From an uncultured Acidobacteriia bacterium (GTDB lineage Bacteria > Acidobacteriota > Terriglobia > Bryobacterales > Bryobacteraceae): 64,000 bases of DNA. The notes under the pieces are model-generated. The model did not search any database and had not been told where the DNA came from. It saw only the letters and a program-made list of their open reading frames with translations. A program made the translations under genes and the position numbers. Shown here piece by piece: positions 54,009-63,828 of the stretch. The stretch lies in NCBI GenBank assembly GCA_903881085.1, contig CAIRSA010000035.1, forward strand, positions 61,245-125,244. Direction: 5' to 3'. Position 1 is the stretch's first letter; each line of letters begins with the position of its first letter.

Positions 54009-55514
54009 ATGACACGAAGAGACTTTCTCGCAAGCACCTCCGCCGCCATGCTGGTGGCCGGACGCGCCACCGCCGCCACAGCTCGGCCCAACATTGTTTT
54101 CATCTACGTTGACGACCTTGGCTACGGCGATCTTAGCTGTTACGGCGCCACCCGCGTCAGCACGCCGAATATCGATGGCCTCGCCAAGCGAGGGCTGCGC
54201 TTTACCGATGTCCACACCAGTGCCGCCACCTGCACACCTTCGCGGTACACGCTGTTGACGGGTGAATACTCCTTCCGCATGAAGGGCGCCAAAGTTCTTC
54301 CTGGCGACGCGCCTGCATTGATTCAACCCGGCCGCGTAACGCTGGCTTCGATGCTGAAGCAACAGGGTTATCGCACCGGCGTCGTCGGCAAGTGGCATCT
54401 AGGATTGGGCAACGGCAATGTCGATTGGAATAAGGAAATCTCTCCCGGCCCCAAAGAGATCGGCTTCGACGAGAGCTTCATCATTCCCGCTACCGGCGAC
54501 CGCGTGCCCTGCGTCTACGTGGAAAACGGCCGCGTGCGCAACCTGGATCCGAAAGACCCGATCAAAGTCGACTACAACGGCCCGCTGGACGACCAGCCCA
54601 CCGGCAAGACGCGCCCTGATCTGCTCAAGATGAAGCCGAGCCATGGGCACGACATGACCATTGTCAACGGCATCAGCCGCATCGGCTACATGAGCGGCGG
54701 CAAGTCGGCTTTATGGGACGACGACAACATGGCCGACGAACTGACCGGCAAGGCCGTCTCCTTCATCGAGCGCAATGCCAAGCAGCCGTTTTTCCTGTAC
54801 TTCGCCACGCACGACATTCATGTGCCGCGCTCGCCTCATCCGCGCTTCAGCGACTCCACAACCATGGGCCGCCGCGGCAACGTCATCGCTGAACTCGACT
54901 GGTGCGCCGGAAAAGTGGTCAGCACGCTGGAAAAGCAAGGCCTGTTGAAGAACACGCTGATCATCCTCTCCAGCGACAACGGAGCCGTCGTGGACGATGG
55001 CTATCAGGATGAGGCCGTCGCCAAATTGGGTGGGCACCGCCCCAACGGTCCACTGCGCGGCGGCAAGTATTCGAATTTCGAAGGCGGCACGCGCGTGCCC
55101 TTCATCGTGCACTGGCCTGCCAGCGTAAAGCCTGGTGTTTCCGATGCCCTCATCGGGCAGGTGGACCTGCTACGTTCCATCGCCAAGCTGACCGAAGCCA
55201 GCCTTCCCTCAGGTGCCGGGTCCGACAGTGAGAACATGCTCGATGCGCTCCTCGGCAAGTCGAAAAAGGGCAGGGAAGTTCTGGTGGAACAGGCTACCGG
55301 CCTGGCACTGCGCAGCGGAAATTGGAAATATATTCCGCCCAGCAAAGGACCGAAAGTGCAGCCGAATACGAACACTGAGATGGGACACGACCCCGAACCG
55401 CAGCTCTACGATCTGTCAAAAGATCTTGGCGAAACGAAAAACCTAGCCGCGCAGAACGCGGAAAAGGTAGCGGAACTGGCCGCGAAGCTAAAGGCGATAC
55501 AAGCGGCGCGATGA
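54009..55514 (+). CDS. sulfatase, Tat-exported
   Basis: Formylglycine-dependent sulfatase, 501 residues, with a Tat signal (MTRRDFLASTSAAMLVAG). The modified residue is C75 in CTPSRYTLLTG (C-x-PSR-type site needing a formylglycine-generating enzyme, not in the window). Metal ligands start with DDLGYGD and end with SDNGAV. Clustered neighbours do not reveal the substrate; polysaccharide sulfates are typical for soil and marine relatives. Confidence 0.9.
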   Translation: MTRRDFLASTSAAMLVAGRATAATARPNIVFIYVDDLGYGDLSCYGATRVSTPNIDGLAKRGLRFTDVHTSAATCTPSRYTLLTGEYSFRMKGAKVLPGDAPALIQPGRVTLASMLKQQGYRTGVVGKWHLGLGNGNVDWNKEISPGPKEIGFDESFIIPATGDRVPCVYVENGRVRNLDPKDPIKVDYNGPLDDQPTGKTRPDLLKMKPSHGHDMTIVNGISRIGYMSGGKSALWDDDNMADELTGKAVSFIERNAKQPFFLYFATHDIHVPRSPHPRFSDSTTMGRRGNVIAELDWCAGKVVSTLEKQGLLKNTLIILSSDNGAVVDDGYQDEAVAKLGGHRPNGPLRGGKYSNFEGGTRVPFIVHWPASVKPGVSDALIGQVDLLRSIAKLTEASLPSGAGSDSENMLDALLGKSKKGREVLVEQATGLALRSGNWKYIPPSKGPKVQPNTNTEMGHDPEPQLYDLSKDLGETKNLAAQNAEKVAELAAKLKAIQAAR

Positions 55515-55521
55515 CGGGCGG

Positions 55522-57651
55522 CTACTTTACATCCGCGACGTAGATATTCGCCTTCAGATCGTTATGTTCAAAAACGATCTGATCATTCCTGGGCGACCAG
55601 GCCGGGTATCTTACAAACGCGGAATTCGAATGAAATTCGGTGAGCTTCTCCACGTGGCCGCTGCGGCGCGACACCCAATAGATATTCCACACGTCGTGAT
55701 GCAGGCCGGCAAACGTGATTTTGTCTGAGTCCGGAGCCCAGTCATAAACGAAGGCTTGCCCGGTGCCTGTCGCCAACTCGGTCATCTGTCCGCCATCGGC
55801 CGGATAATAAACTGCGAAGCTTTCGCCGTTTTCCATCCGTTCCGCGGCTATCCATTTGCCGTCTGGCGACCAGCAGGGAAAACCCACACTCACGCCCTGC
55901 TGCGAAATCCTGCGCGTCGAGTGCGTTTTCAGATCTTCCACCGCGATATAGTTTCCATTCGTCGTCAAGAAGTGCGCGGCTAGCTTTGTGCCATCCGGTG
56001 AAAGCCGAACTCGGGATGCTCTGCGCAGATCCATTTTCAGGTCCATGCGGCGTGGGCTTGCGGTGAGCGGCTGTAGCCAATAGCCGATTTCATTGCGGTT
56101 CATCCCCAGAAAGCCAATAGTCAATTCTCTTCCAACCCACGATGGCTTGCTCGCAAAAAGTTCCGGCGCCGTCGCAGCGACTGCTGCGGAACCGTCCGCA
56201 TTCGCCACCACGATAGAATACTCGCCGCCCTGCCAGACTGACGCATACGCGAGTTTTTGCCCGTCCCATGAAAACACCGGTTCCGTATTGCGGAAATTTC
56301 GATTCGGAATCAACGGATGCGGCGTTCCATCCGGCAATCCGTTGGGGCTCATCGGTAAGGTCCAAATAACGCTCTCACCAATCTGTTGGCTGAATGCCAG
56401 ATGCTTGCCATCAGCGGAGGCATTCAGGTGCCTCGGCTTGGTTAAGCCCGCCGGTATCAACATCTGCGGAGTCTGGCGCCAGAAGCCGGTAAGCCGTGCC
56501 GCAAGAAGGCCCGGATCCTTGGACATGGCGTTCAGGAAGAACATCCACTGTCCGCTATGTGAAAGTATGGGCGACCATATGGAGCCGCTGTTCACTGGGA
56601 GTGCTTCCAAGGAACCGCTTGCCAAGTCCAACAACCAGGCATGAGCTTCGGCGGGCACCGTGGACCCGGCGGAGCTTGAAAATAGGATTCGCTTGCCGTC
56701 CGGCGTCCACCTTGGGCTGCCATGACCACCTGGCGGAGTTCCCGCCTGAGTCAAAGCCCTTGGTGCGCTGCCATCGAGCGGCAACAACCAGATGGTGGAA
56801 CCGGCCACGCCCGTTGTTTCCAACGCCGGATTGAGGTTCATGCTGTAACGCCTGTAGGCGATAGTCTTGCCATCCGGAGACCAACTGGGCGAATCGCCAC
56901 TGTCTGTCAGATAACGGGGAGCGCCACCGGAAACCGGGATGATCGCGATGCCTCCGCGCAGCCGCGGTACATAGGCCAGATATTGTCCATCCGGGCTCCA
57001 GTCTGGCTGAATGCTCTCCTGCCTGTCGGTGGTGATTTGCCTTTCCGTTCCCCCAGGCGCGAGTGAACGGACGTAGATTTCAAACGTCCCACGGCGGTTG
57101 GAGCTGAATGCCAATTGGCTTGCGTCTGGCGAAAACGTAGGCCAGAAGTCGGCCCCGTCTGAATTGGTAACCTGCCGCAATCCAGAGACTTCCACTCTGC
57201 CGGCAATGTAGCGGTCGAACACTGCAAAGCCAGCCAGCAGTAGCACAAGCATGCCGCACGCAAGCAGCAGCAGATGACGCTGTTTGCGGGCAACGGGTGA
57301 CGGAGGATTTCGCGTATCAGGAGTTGCCACGGAAACATCGGCGATAAAACGATACCCAACTGTCGAGCTGGTTTCAATGTACCGTGGAGCCCGGGCATTG
57401 TCTCCCAACTGCTTGCGAATCTGCGCCACCACACGTGTTAGCGAGTTGTCTGAAACAAACGCGCCTTCCCACACCTCGGCGATCAATTCGTCTTTTGTCA
57501 CCACTCGGTTGCGATTCTGAATCAAGTAGAACAGCACTCGCACCGCCTTCGGTTCCAGTTCGAGCAGCACGCCTTGCCGCTCCAGGCTGAGCAGTCGCGG
57601 GTCCGCAACAACTCCGTCGAACAGATACTTCTCATCGGGCGGCGGATTCAT
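55522..57651 (-). CDS. CadC-like winged-helix regulator with PD40/TolB propeller
   Basis: About 709 residues from the ATG at 57651. An OmpR/PhoB-type winged-helix domain occupies residues 1-105 (LEPKAVRVLFYLIQNRNRVVTK-type helix, SLTRVVAQIRKQLGD). A linker, one TM helix (LLLLACGMLVLLLAGFAVF), and an external propeller of PD40 repeats (FSPDASQLAFSS, WSPDGQYLA) follow. The layout parallels ToxR/CadC sensors that read an external signal through the membrane. It ends next to the sulfatase stop. ATG chosen because the upstream 32 residues lack domain sequence. Confidence 0.85.
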   Translation of the reverse strand: MNPPPDEKYLFDGVVADPRLLSLERQGVLLELEPKAVRVLFYLIQNRNRVVTKDELIAEVWEGAFVSDNSLTRVVAQIRKQLGDNARAPRYIETSSTVGYRFIADVSVATPDTRNPPSPVARKQRHLLLLACGMLVLLLAGFAVFDRYIAGRVEVSGLRQVTNSDGADFWPTFSPDASQLAFSSNRRGTFEIYVRSLAPGGTERQITTDRQESIQPDWSPDGQYLAYVPRLRGGIAIIPVSGGAPRYLTDSGDSPSWSPDGKTIAYRRYSMNLNPALETTGVAGSTIWLLPLDGSAPRALTQAGTPPGGHGSPRWTPDGKRILFSSSAGSTVPAEAHAWLLDLASGSLEALPVNSGSIWSPILSHSGQWMFFLNAMSKDPGLLAARLTGFWRQTPQMLIPAGLTKPRHLNASADGKHLAFSQQIGESVIWTLPMSPNGLPDGTPHPLIPNRNFRNTEPVFSWDGQKLAYASVWQGGEYSIVVANADGSAAVAATAPELFASKPSWVGRELTIGFLGMNRNEIGYWLQPLTASPRRMDLKMDLRRASRVRLSPDGTKLAAHFLTTNGNYIAVEDLKTHSTRRISQQGVSVGFPCWSPDGKWIAAERMENGESFAVYYPADGGQMTELATGTGQAFVYDWAPDSDKITFAGLHHDVWNIYWVSRRSGHVEKLTEFHSNSAFVRYPAWSPRNDQIVFEHNDLKANIYVADVK

Positions 57652-57725
57652 CGTGTAGTAGGAAGGCCTCTTTGGTAATCGTACATGACTGTTTGACGCT
57701 GTTGCACGACGGTTGTTTGCTGCTG

Positions 57726-58682
57726 TTAGCCCACCAATTGTGCGCATACCTGATCAATTTCCCCGCTGCGGCTTTTCACGAAGGCGTCAGCCGCCAATTT
57801 CAACTCCCGCAGGTGTGCACTTCCGGTCTGATCCATCTGCTGTAGGTCCGGTTGCAGCGTGGTCTGGAAGCGGTGGTAGTTTTTTAGCACGTTGCGCAAC
57901 TGATAATCCACGGTGCTGCTGACGCCGTCAAGCACAATCTCGAGCACCGGTTTGGCCCATCCGGCCACGCCCCACTTGCGTGCATGGTCATAGGGAATCG
58001 CGCGCGTCAGTTCGCCTGTGCCGAGCGAAACCGCCATGTAATTGTTGGCCTGCGGATACCGGGTCCGTGCTTCGACCAGACCGCACATTGCCGGGTTGTT
58101 GGCGTAAACACCGCCGTCAATCAGTGCATAGTAGTCGTTGGTGCCGGTCACCGCGAGCTTCAAAGGTTCAAAGTAGGTGGGCGCTGCGGATGTGGCGCGG
58201 GCCACTGTCTTCATCGGGAAATCGTAACCAGTCAGAAGTTTCGCATTGGAACTTTTGAAGAGAAACGGCTGCCGCCGCTCGATCTCATAACTGGTCACCA
58301 CCACGTCGGTGACGGCGTCGGCCAGACGCGCGTCACCGAAAAACGCATCGAGCACCTGCTCGATGCCGCTTGCGGGGAATTTCGTTTCGATCAGATTGCC
58401 GGCCGCGATCAGCTTGTGCCAGAGCGTGCGGGAGAAGATTTTCTCGCCCTGTTCGATGTAGAAAGAGACGAGTTCAGCGGCGGAATACTGCGGCTCGCCT
58501 TTGGCATCGGGCTTGGTCAACGCCAACGCCAGAATGCCGCCAGTGGAAGTTCCGGCGATCAGGTTAAACAGCTGGGCGGTGCGCTTGCCCGTGCGTTTTT
58601 CAATTTCGGCGAGCAGCACCGCGGGGATGACACCGCGGATGCCGCCGCCGTCGATCGATAGCAGTTTGACAGTTTGTGACAT
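57726..58682 (-). CDS. patatin-like phospholipase
   Basis: Serine lipase of the patatin family, 318 residues from the ATG at 58682. The oxyanion hole is DGGGIRG (residues 11-17), the nucleophile S46 is in GTSTGG, and the dyad aspartate D189 in IDGGVYANNP. It resembles CapV-type patatins of CBASS defence, which start in the same way, but no cyclase gene lies beside it in this window. No signal peptide, so it acts in the cytoplasm or on the inner membrane. Confidence 0.87.
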   Translation of the reverse strand: MSQTVKLLSIDGGGIRGVIPAVLLAEIEKRTGKRTAQLFNLIAGTSTGGILALALTKPDAKGEPQYSAAELVSFYIEQGEKIFSRTLWHKLIAAGNLIETKFPASGIEQVLDAFFGDARLADAVTDVVVTSYEIERRQPFLFKSSNAKLLTGYDFPMKTVARATSAAPTYFEPLKLAVTGTNDYYALIDGGVYANNPAMCGLVEARTRYPQANNYMAVSLGTGELTRAIPYDHARKWGVAGWAKPVLEIVLDGVSSTVDYQLRNVLKNYHRFQTTLQPDLQQMDQTGSAHLRELKLAADAFVKSRSGEIDQVCAQLVG

Positions 58683-58720
58683 GGGTTTGGGGGTTAAATG
58701 GCAACCGCTTCCGCGAAAGG

Positions 58721-58819
58721 GTGTGAAAAAATCGCTTCGACCGCAAATAGGGCAGGCGACCTGTCCGCCGAAGCCTTGGCGAAGGTGGATCCGCCTGTCC
58801 AAATTCTAATCTTTCACAC
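58721..58819. repeat. MITE-like interspersed repeat, copy 3
   Basis: A 99-bp element bounded by GTGTGAAA and TTTCACAC (8-bp inverted terminal repeats). The left end GTGTGAAAAAATCGCTTCGA resembles that of copy 2, and CTGTCCAAATTCTAATCTTT (58795-58814) is found at 53565 and 29571. It sits directly upstream of the patatin gene. Confidence 0.6.
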
Positions 58820-58875
58820 GCCGCCAGGGAGCGGGGTGCGTCCTCAATTTCACTCTAACCCTGTGTGTCAAGTTT

Positions 58876-61554
58876 TTACAGGCTTTCGTACAGCCGTTTT
58901 TGCTCTTCGACAATCGTATCCCACGAAAAATCGCGCTCTACCGTGGTGCGTGCATTGCGCTCCAAAACGGCCCGCCGGGCAGGCTCGTCAATCAGGTCGC
59001 GAATCGCCTGGGCCATCGCTTCGGCCGTCTCAGCGACAATCAGATCGCGTCCATGCACGAGGTCTAACCCATTTATTCCTGATGGAGTTGTGACGATTGC
59101 CTTACCCATCGCCATAGCTTCCATGATCTTGATGTTGGTGCCTGCCGAAGCCATCAGCGGAGCCACCACGATCGCCGCCTGGCGGTAGGCCGGACGGACG
59201 TCGGAAACGAAGTCTTCCACTTCAATTCCAGTTTGTTCCAAATCGATTGTGACTCGATCTTTGTAGTGGTCCAAAAAGTAAGAATACCGCCGGCCGGCGA
59301 TCACATGCAGACGCGGCAGCCGGCTGCGGATCAACGGCCAGACGTCACGCAGGAAGAACTCCAGAGCCAGGATGTTGGGCAGATGGCCAAAGGAACCGAT
59401 GAACAGCAGTCGCGCATTGTCGGGCTTCTGACTGGATGGCTGAAACCGTTCCAGATCGACGCCGTTCCGGATGGCAACGGCACGCGTCCCCTCAATCGAC
59501 TGGCGGTCCTTGTCCGACATCGCTACGATAGCATCGAACTTCCGCCAGGCTGCTTTCTCAAAGCGAACCCAGCGCTCGAGCTGATACCGCGTCTCCCAAT
59601 CCTCTTGATCACTCAGCAGTTGGGCGTACAAATCGAGCGTGATGTCGTGCTCGACAAGCAGCGTTTTTGCCGGGGCGCAATCGTCCACGTACTGAGCGAT
59701 CTGGGTAAACTCCAACTGCGCAATCGCCGGCTGCCACTTGCGAACCATCGTCTGCAGAGCGCCGCGAAAGGCTGGCGAGGAGAACTCCTCTACGACGTCT
59801 GGCCGGTCTGAAGACACTCGCAGATGGCTGCCCACGCGCTTCACGCTTACGATCTCAACGCAAATATCGAGCAGTTCCTGCGGCGGGGTTGCTAGCTCAT
59901 CGGCAAACGTCACGAGGATCTGGTCGTAGTCAGCCGCTGCCCGGCACATCAGGTTGTACATGCGGACCGCGCCGCCATGCGATAGAGGGAAGGGAAGATA
60001 GGGTGCAGCGATGAGGACTCTTTTGCGTCCCGCCGTGGGCCGCTTGCCAGGGAACACCGCGACTGCGCCGCTAGTAAGAGCAAGCGTCGGTTCCATATCG
60101 AGGACAGCCGACTTTGCTGGTTGAGCGTGCCTCGCCAGATCCGCCGCCTCATGCAAGACCTGTAGCGAGACCGGCGAGGGAGACACCTTCGCGGCGATCA
60201 GATTTGCCCGGTCGACTGCATCGCGCCACAGCCGGGGATTGCCGGACTTGGCCGCGAACCGCAGATAATTTCTTTCTAGTGCTAGTGTTAGTTCTGATTC
60301 GCTAAAGTAACGCTTCGTTGTCGAACGATGGCGATGCAGTACGCGTGCGGCTGCCACGAATACGGTAGGCCAGCTCTGGAGCCAGCCGCGATAGCCCACG
60401 TCCAAATCCTCCACATAGGCCGGCGCAAACGACTCATCGAACGCGCCCATGGCACGCAACTTAGCGGTGTCGTAAAGGGTGCATCCGCCGCTGCCGTAGA
60501 GTACGTAGCTCAGATTCTCGCCCTCAACAGGCGGATCGCAACGTACCGGAAAATCCTCTGCCCCTCGCCAGGTCAAAGGCGGCATTACGGCCTTGCCTGT
60601 CTCTTCGCGCCGAACGCCTTCAGGGAATAGAATCTGCGCCGTAGCGGCGAACAGATCAGGCACTTCTTGAAACGCCCGCTGCAAGGCGGTGAAGAATCCC
60701 GGTTCCAGCTCCATGTCGTTATTAAGCAGGCAGACGTGGCTGAAACGAGCCCGCCTGATGCCACGGTTCACGGCCGCTGCAAAGGAGAGCGGCTCGGTCG
60801 ACGATTCCACAACCACACCCGCGGGCATGGCTTCCGCCGTGCCATCATCGGAGCCGTTATCCACCACAATCACTTCGCTTGAGGCTGGCAACTGCGGCAA
60901 CAGTGTCGGCAGCAGCCGGGCCAGCAGATCTTTCCCATTGCGCGTCGGGACAACCACTGAGATGCCGGGCGGCAGGCTTTCTGAAACGGCGAGCGTCCTT
61001 TGCTCCGTCTTCACCTGGACGGCGCGGGCTCGCCGGTAATCCATCGGTCGCTGAAACGCCGAAGGATGCCGCAGCCTCCACAGAAACGTGTAGGTTGCTC
61101 CGCCGGGCTGCAGCTGCCAGCGAACGAAGTTCTTAGACCGCCAAAGGAAATGCCGGAAGATGGTTCCCAAAGACCTGGGCCGGAGCATAAAATGGTCCAG
61201 GTTTTCGTTGTAAAAGATTGTACGGAAAGGCCACAGCCGCATCGGAATGAAGCGCATCTGCCAGTACGGCATGTTTGGTTGCAGAATCAACCCGGCGTAG
61301 ACCACCTCTTTATCCGCAAACGCCGCGCGGACGCTGGCGAGGTTATCTTCAAACGACCGTCCTACATGAAACGGCCGCCAGCGGCCTTCAGGGGGAGGGA
61401 ATTCCGAGACCACGTGCAGTGGGAGCGATGGCTCCAACTCGTTCATACGCTCGATGAGTGTCGGAATCAGATCGTCGGATCCCGAAGCGAAAGCGATTTT
61501 GATGCGTTCTTTCAAACCAGCCGCGAATGGGGCGATCGGTTCCCGGTTTCCCAT
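58876..61554 (-). CDS. glycosyltransferase, GT2 plus GT4 fusion
   Basis: An 892-residue chain. After an N-terminal region of about 200 residues (FASGSDDLIPTLIERMNEL, then YAGLILQPNMPYW) comes a GT2 domain (SVVVPTRNGKDLLARLL, VVDNGSDDGT, NNDMELEPGF, VEDLDVGYRG) and, after about residue 510, a GT4 domain (LIAAPYLPFPLSHGGAVRMY, FIGSFGHLPN, SAGTNIKIMEAMAMGKAIV). Two catalytic modules in one protein suggest processive or sequential sugar transfer. It overlaps the upstream gene by 43 bp. Confidence 0.87.
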   Translation of the reverse strand: MGNREPIAPFAAGLKERIKIAFASGSDDLIPTLIERMNELEPSLPLHVVSEFPPPEGRWRPFHVGRSFEDNLASVRAAFADKEVVYAGLILQPNMPYWQMRFIPMRLWPFRTIFYNENLDHFMLRPRSLGTIFRHFLWRSKNFVRWQLQPGGATYTFLWRLRHPSAFQRPMDYRRARAVQVKTEQRTLAVSESLPPGISVVVPTRNGKDLLARLLPTLLPQLPASSEVIVVDNGSDDGTAEAMPAGVVVESSTEPLSFAAAVNRGIRRARFSHVCLLNNDMELEPGFFTALQRAFQEVPDLFAATAQILFPEGVRREETGKAVMPPLTWRGAEDFPVRCDPPVEGENLSYVLYGSGGCTLYDTAKLRAMGAFDESFAPAYVEDLDVGYRGWLQSWPTVFVAAARVLHRHRSTTKRYFSESELTLALERNYLRFAAKSGNPRLWRDAVDRANLIAAKVSPSPVSLQVLHEAADLARHAQPAKSAVLDMEPTLALTSGAVAVFPGKRPTAGRKRVLIAAPYLPFPLSHGGAVRMYNLMCRAAADYDQILVTFADELATPPQELLDICVEIVSVKRVGSHLRVSSDRPDVVEEFSSPAFRGALQTMVRKWQPAIAQLEFTQIAQYVDDCAPAKTLLVEHDITLDLYAQLLSDQEDWETRYQLERWVRFEKAAWRKFDAIVAMSDKDRQSIEGTRAVAIRNGVDLERFQPSSQKPDNARLLFIGSFGHLPNILALEFFLRDVWPLIRSRLPRLHVIAGRRYSYFLDHYKDRVTIDLEQTGIEVEDFVSDVRPAYRQAAIVVAPLMASAGTNIKIMEAMAMGKAIVTTPSGINGLDLVHGRDLIVAETAEAMAQAIRDLIDEPARRAVLERNARTTVERDFSWDTIVEEQKRLYESL

Positions 61555-62561
61555 TCATCCAGGGCCTGCATAGAGAACCCGGTGGAAACAGGGTTTACAA
61601 AGGGAAGCAGTTCGCCGCCCTTCGTGCCGAACGAAAACCCACCCACGTGATTACGGTCGCCGCTGAGGTATTGGCACGACTTTGCCCATGCCGCCTCTTC
61701 CGCGGCTGCTGTCCGGTCTACCGCCAGACCGCAGTTCAAGCGTACGCGCAAGATTTGTGCGCAAACATCTGAGCGGCGGAAGGTTGGCCCGATTTCGCGA
61801 AGCAGTGCGCCGGCTTTGGCCAGGCCAATTTCGTACGCTTCCGCGCATTCCGGACGCGACGCAACCGGCAGCATGCCTTCCAGGAAATATGAATAGGCGT
61901 GCAGGCGGTCCATGACCTTTTCCGGGTTGTCGTTGCCGGGCAAAAAGCTGTTGTGCGTTTCCAAAGCTACTTCCAGGGCCTGTTCGTACCAGCGCTGGAA
62001 CTGGTTGTCGCCGCATACCTGGTGCAGGTTGTACCACGCCATAGCCGATTTCAACTGCAGGCAGCCGGGTTCCCGCGACCAGCGCGGCTCATACGGGAAT
62101 GGATTCAGCGAAGGCATTTCCAGGATCGGATGCAGGTGCTTTCCGTTGCGGAAATACTGACCCATGCTGGTACCGCATTCCATTGCCGTTTCAAGGTATT
62201 CAGCCTCGCGGGTGATTTCATAAGCCGCTAGCAGTCCGCGCACGATGATGCCGCAATCGAAAAAGTAGGCCGGCGCATGTGGGCCCATTTCGAACGGCGT
62301 GATTTTCAACTCGCGGTTGTGGGCCTGCCTGGTAAGAAACTGGGCCGCCCGGATGGCTGCGGCGAGATACTCTTCCCGCTGGGTGCGTTCGAACAGATAG
62401 ACCAGCGAACTGATGAAGTAGCCAGTGATTTCGGTTGAGACTGGCAGATTACGTTTCTCTGCCGCCAAATAGTATCGCGCTACCCCGCCAGAGGGTTCCT
62501 GGATCCCTGATTGCAAAAACCAATTTCCAACATTTAGCAAGAATGACGAGGGGCTAGACAA
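61512..62561 (-). CDS. six-hairpin (alpha/alpha-barrel) protein, GH-like
   Basis: A 349-residue protein with repeated helical pairs and sequence such as STEITGYFISSLVYLFERTQ, CGIIVRGLLAAYEIT and MAWYNLHQV, typical of six-hairpin glycosidase folds. No classical catalytic pair is obvious, so it may bind or epimerise sugars. The start at 62561 is TTG; the next in-frame candidates are further in. It overlaps the GT2-GT4 gene (43 bp), which suggests joint action in polysaccharide or glycan assembly. Confidence 0.72.
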   Translation of the reverse strand: MSSPSSFLLNVGNWFLQSGIQEPSGGVARYYLAAEKRNLPVSTEITGYFISSLVYLFERTQREEYLAAAIRAAQFLTRQAHNRELKITPFEMGPHAPAYFFDCGIIVRGLLAAYEITREAEYLETAMECGTSMGQYFRNGKHLHPILEMPSLNPFPYEPRWSREPGCLQLKSAMAWYNLHQVCGDNQFQRWYEQALEVALETHNSFLPGNDNPEKVMDRLHAYSYFLEGMLPVASRPECAEAYEIGLAKAGALLREIGPTFRRSDVCAQILRVRLNCGLAVDRTAAAEEAAWAKSCQYLSGDRNHVGGFSFGTKGGELLPFVNPVSTGFSMQALDEWETGNRSPHSRLV

Positions 62562-62633
62562 TAATCGAATTTTATCAAATCCACTGCCCCAATGCCATAA
62601 CTGTTTGAAACGAAATATGCTAACTCAACGCGG

Positions 62634-63800
62634 CTATTGCGGCGGTTTGGGCCCGGTCAGCGGACGCAACTGCAGCGGTGGCGGGGGCTCAGCCTTCCAG
62701 ACAATGCTCCCGTTGGTATTGATGTAGCCGAAGCTCCTTTCGAAATACACAGAGGCCAGTCCCTCTTTGAAGTCCGACGCCATTTCATACTGGTTCGGTA
62801 TCTTCAACTGCCCCTTCTGGTCCATATATCCGAAGCGCCCATCCAGCTTGATTCGCACCAGGCCGCAGGAGTAATCGAACGCCTCGTCGTACCGGCGCAT
62901 GGGAAATGCCAACTCGCCCTTCGCGTCCATCCACCCGAGCAAGCCATTTTCAGTGACCTTCGTCAGCCCATCGATGGCTGGTCCAAGGGGCTGCGGCCCC
63001 TTTCGGCGGGCCACCTCTATGCCCTTGGTGTCGATAGTGATCCACTTTGTGCCATCCTGCACGTTCGCCAGGCCATTGTCGAAGTCCGAGGCTTCGTTGT
63101 ACTTCGGCGGGATCGCCCAGTTGCCAGTTGCATCTTTGTAGCCGAAGTTGAAGCCTTCTTTCATTGCCAGGCGGCCGTCTTTGAACGGACGTGACCGGTC
63201 GAGGTTGGGGCCCATCGGAATGCGAATGATGATTTTTCCAGTGCGGTCGAAGTAGCACCAGTCATGGTTCAGCGACCCAATTGCCAGATTCCTCGGATCG
63301 TCGGGGAATTCTCCGGCACCGGTGAACAGCGGCTCAATCACCACTTTGCCGTCGCGATTGACGTAGCCGTAGGCTGTTGGCTTGCCCTCGCTGCGCGGGC
63401 GCTGCACCGGCATTAGGCCGGCATGATAGCGTCCCATGGTGCGATAAGGAATGCGGTTTACCACACGGCCATCGGCATCGAGCACCAGATAGCCCTGCTC
63501 GTCGCGAACCACGGCACGGCCCTCGGCAAACTCCTCGCCGCTTTCGTACTTCGCTTCGATGACGACCTTGCCGGTGTGATCGAGATAGCCGAACTTGCGA
63601 TTCTCATAGAAACCCACCCGGCCTTCGCTGAACTCACCGACGGTTTTGTACTTGGGCGTAACCACCACCTTGCCATCGCGGTTGATGAAGCCCGTCAGGT
63701 TGCCTTGGCGGATCGGGTAGAGATAGTTGGCGGGCATGGTGCAGGCCAGCGCGACTCCGGCCAGGATGCCGGACCAGGAAAGGTATTTCAGAGCTTTCAT
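62634..63800 (-). CDS. WG-repeat lipoprotein
   Basis: A 388-residue protein from the ATG at 63800 (MKALKYLSW; one codon pair further upstream is open). The signal ends in LAGVALAC, a lipobox, so it should be lipid-anchored. The rest is a run of WG-type repeats, each with a GY or GF-x4-GK-x-VI-P-KY pattern. Such repeats form propellers or solenoids and often bind ligands. The C-terminus is proline-rich. Function unknown. Confidence 0.85.
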   Translation of the reverse strand: MKALKYLSWSGILAGVALACTMPANYLYPIRQGNLTGFINRDGKVVVTPKYKTVGEFSEGRVGFYENRKFGYLDHTGKVVIEAKYESGEEFAEGRAVVRDEQGYLVLDADGRVVNRIPYRTMGRYHAGLMPVQRPRSEGKPTAYGYVNRDGKVVIEPLFTGAGEFPDDPRNLAIGSLNHDWCYFDRTGKIIIRIPMGPNLDRSRPFKDGRLAMKEGFNFGYKDATGNWAIPPKYNEASDFDNGLANVQDGTKWITIDTKGIEVARRKGPQPLGPAIDGLTKVTENGLLGWMDAKGELAFPMRRYDEAFDYSCGLVRIKLDGRFGYMDQKGQLKIPNQYEMASDFKEGLASVYFERSFGYINTNGSIVWKAEPPPPLQLRPLTGPKPPQ

Positions 63801-63828
63801 AACCATATAGGCGTAAAAGGGCGGCGCA

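Noticed and set aside
57984..58661. Plus-strand frame of 225 codons
   Set aside because: Antisense to the patatin gene, which has all catalytic motifs.
57726..58819. CBASS defence operon
   Set aside because: Only the patatin is present; the neighbours are a PD40 regulator and a glycosyltransferase, with no cyclase.
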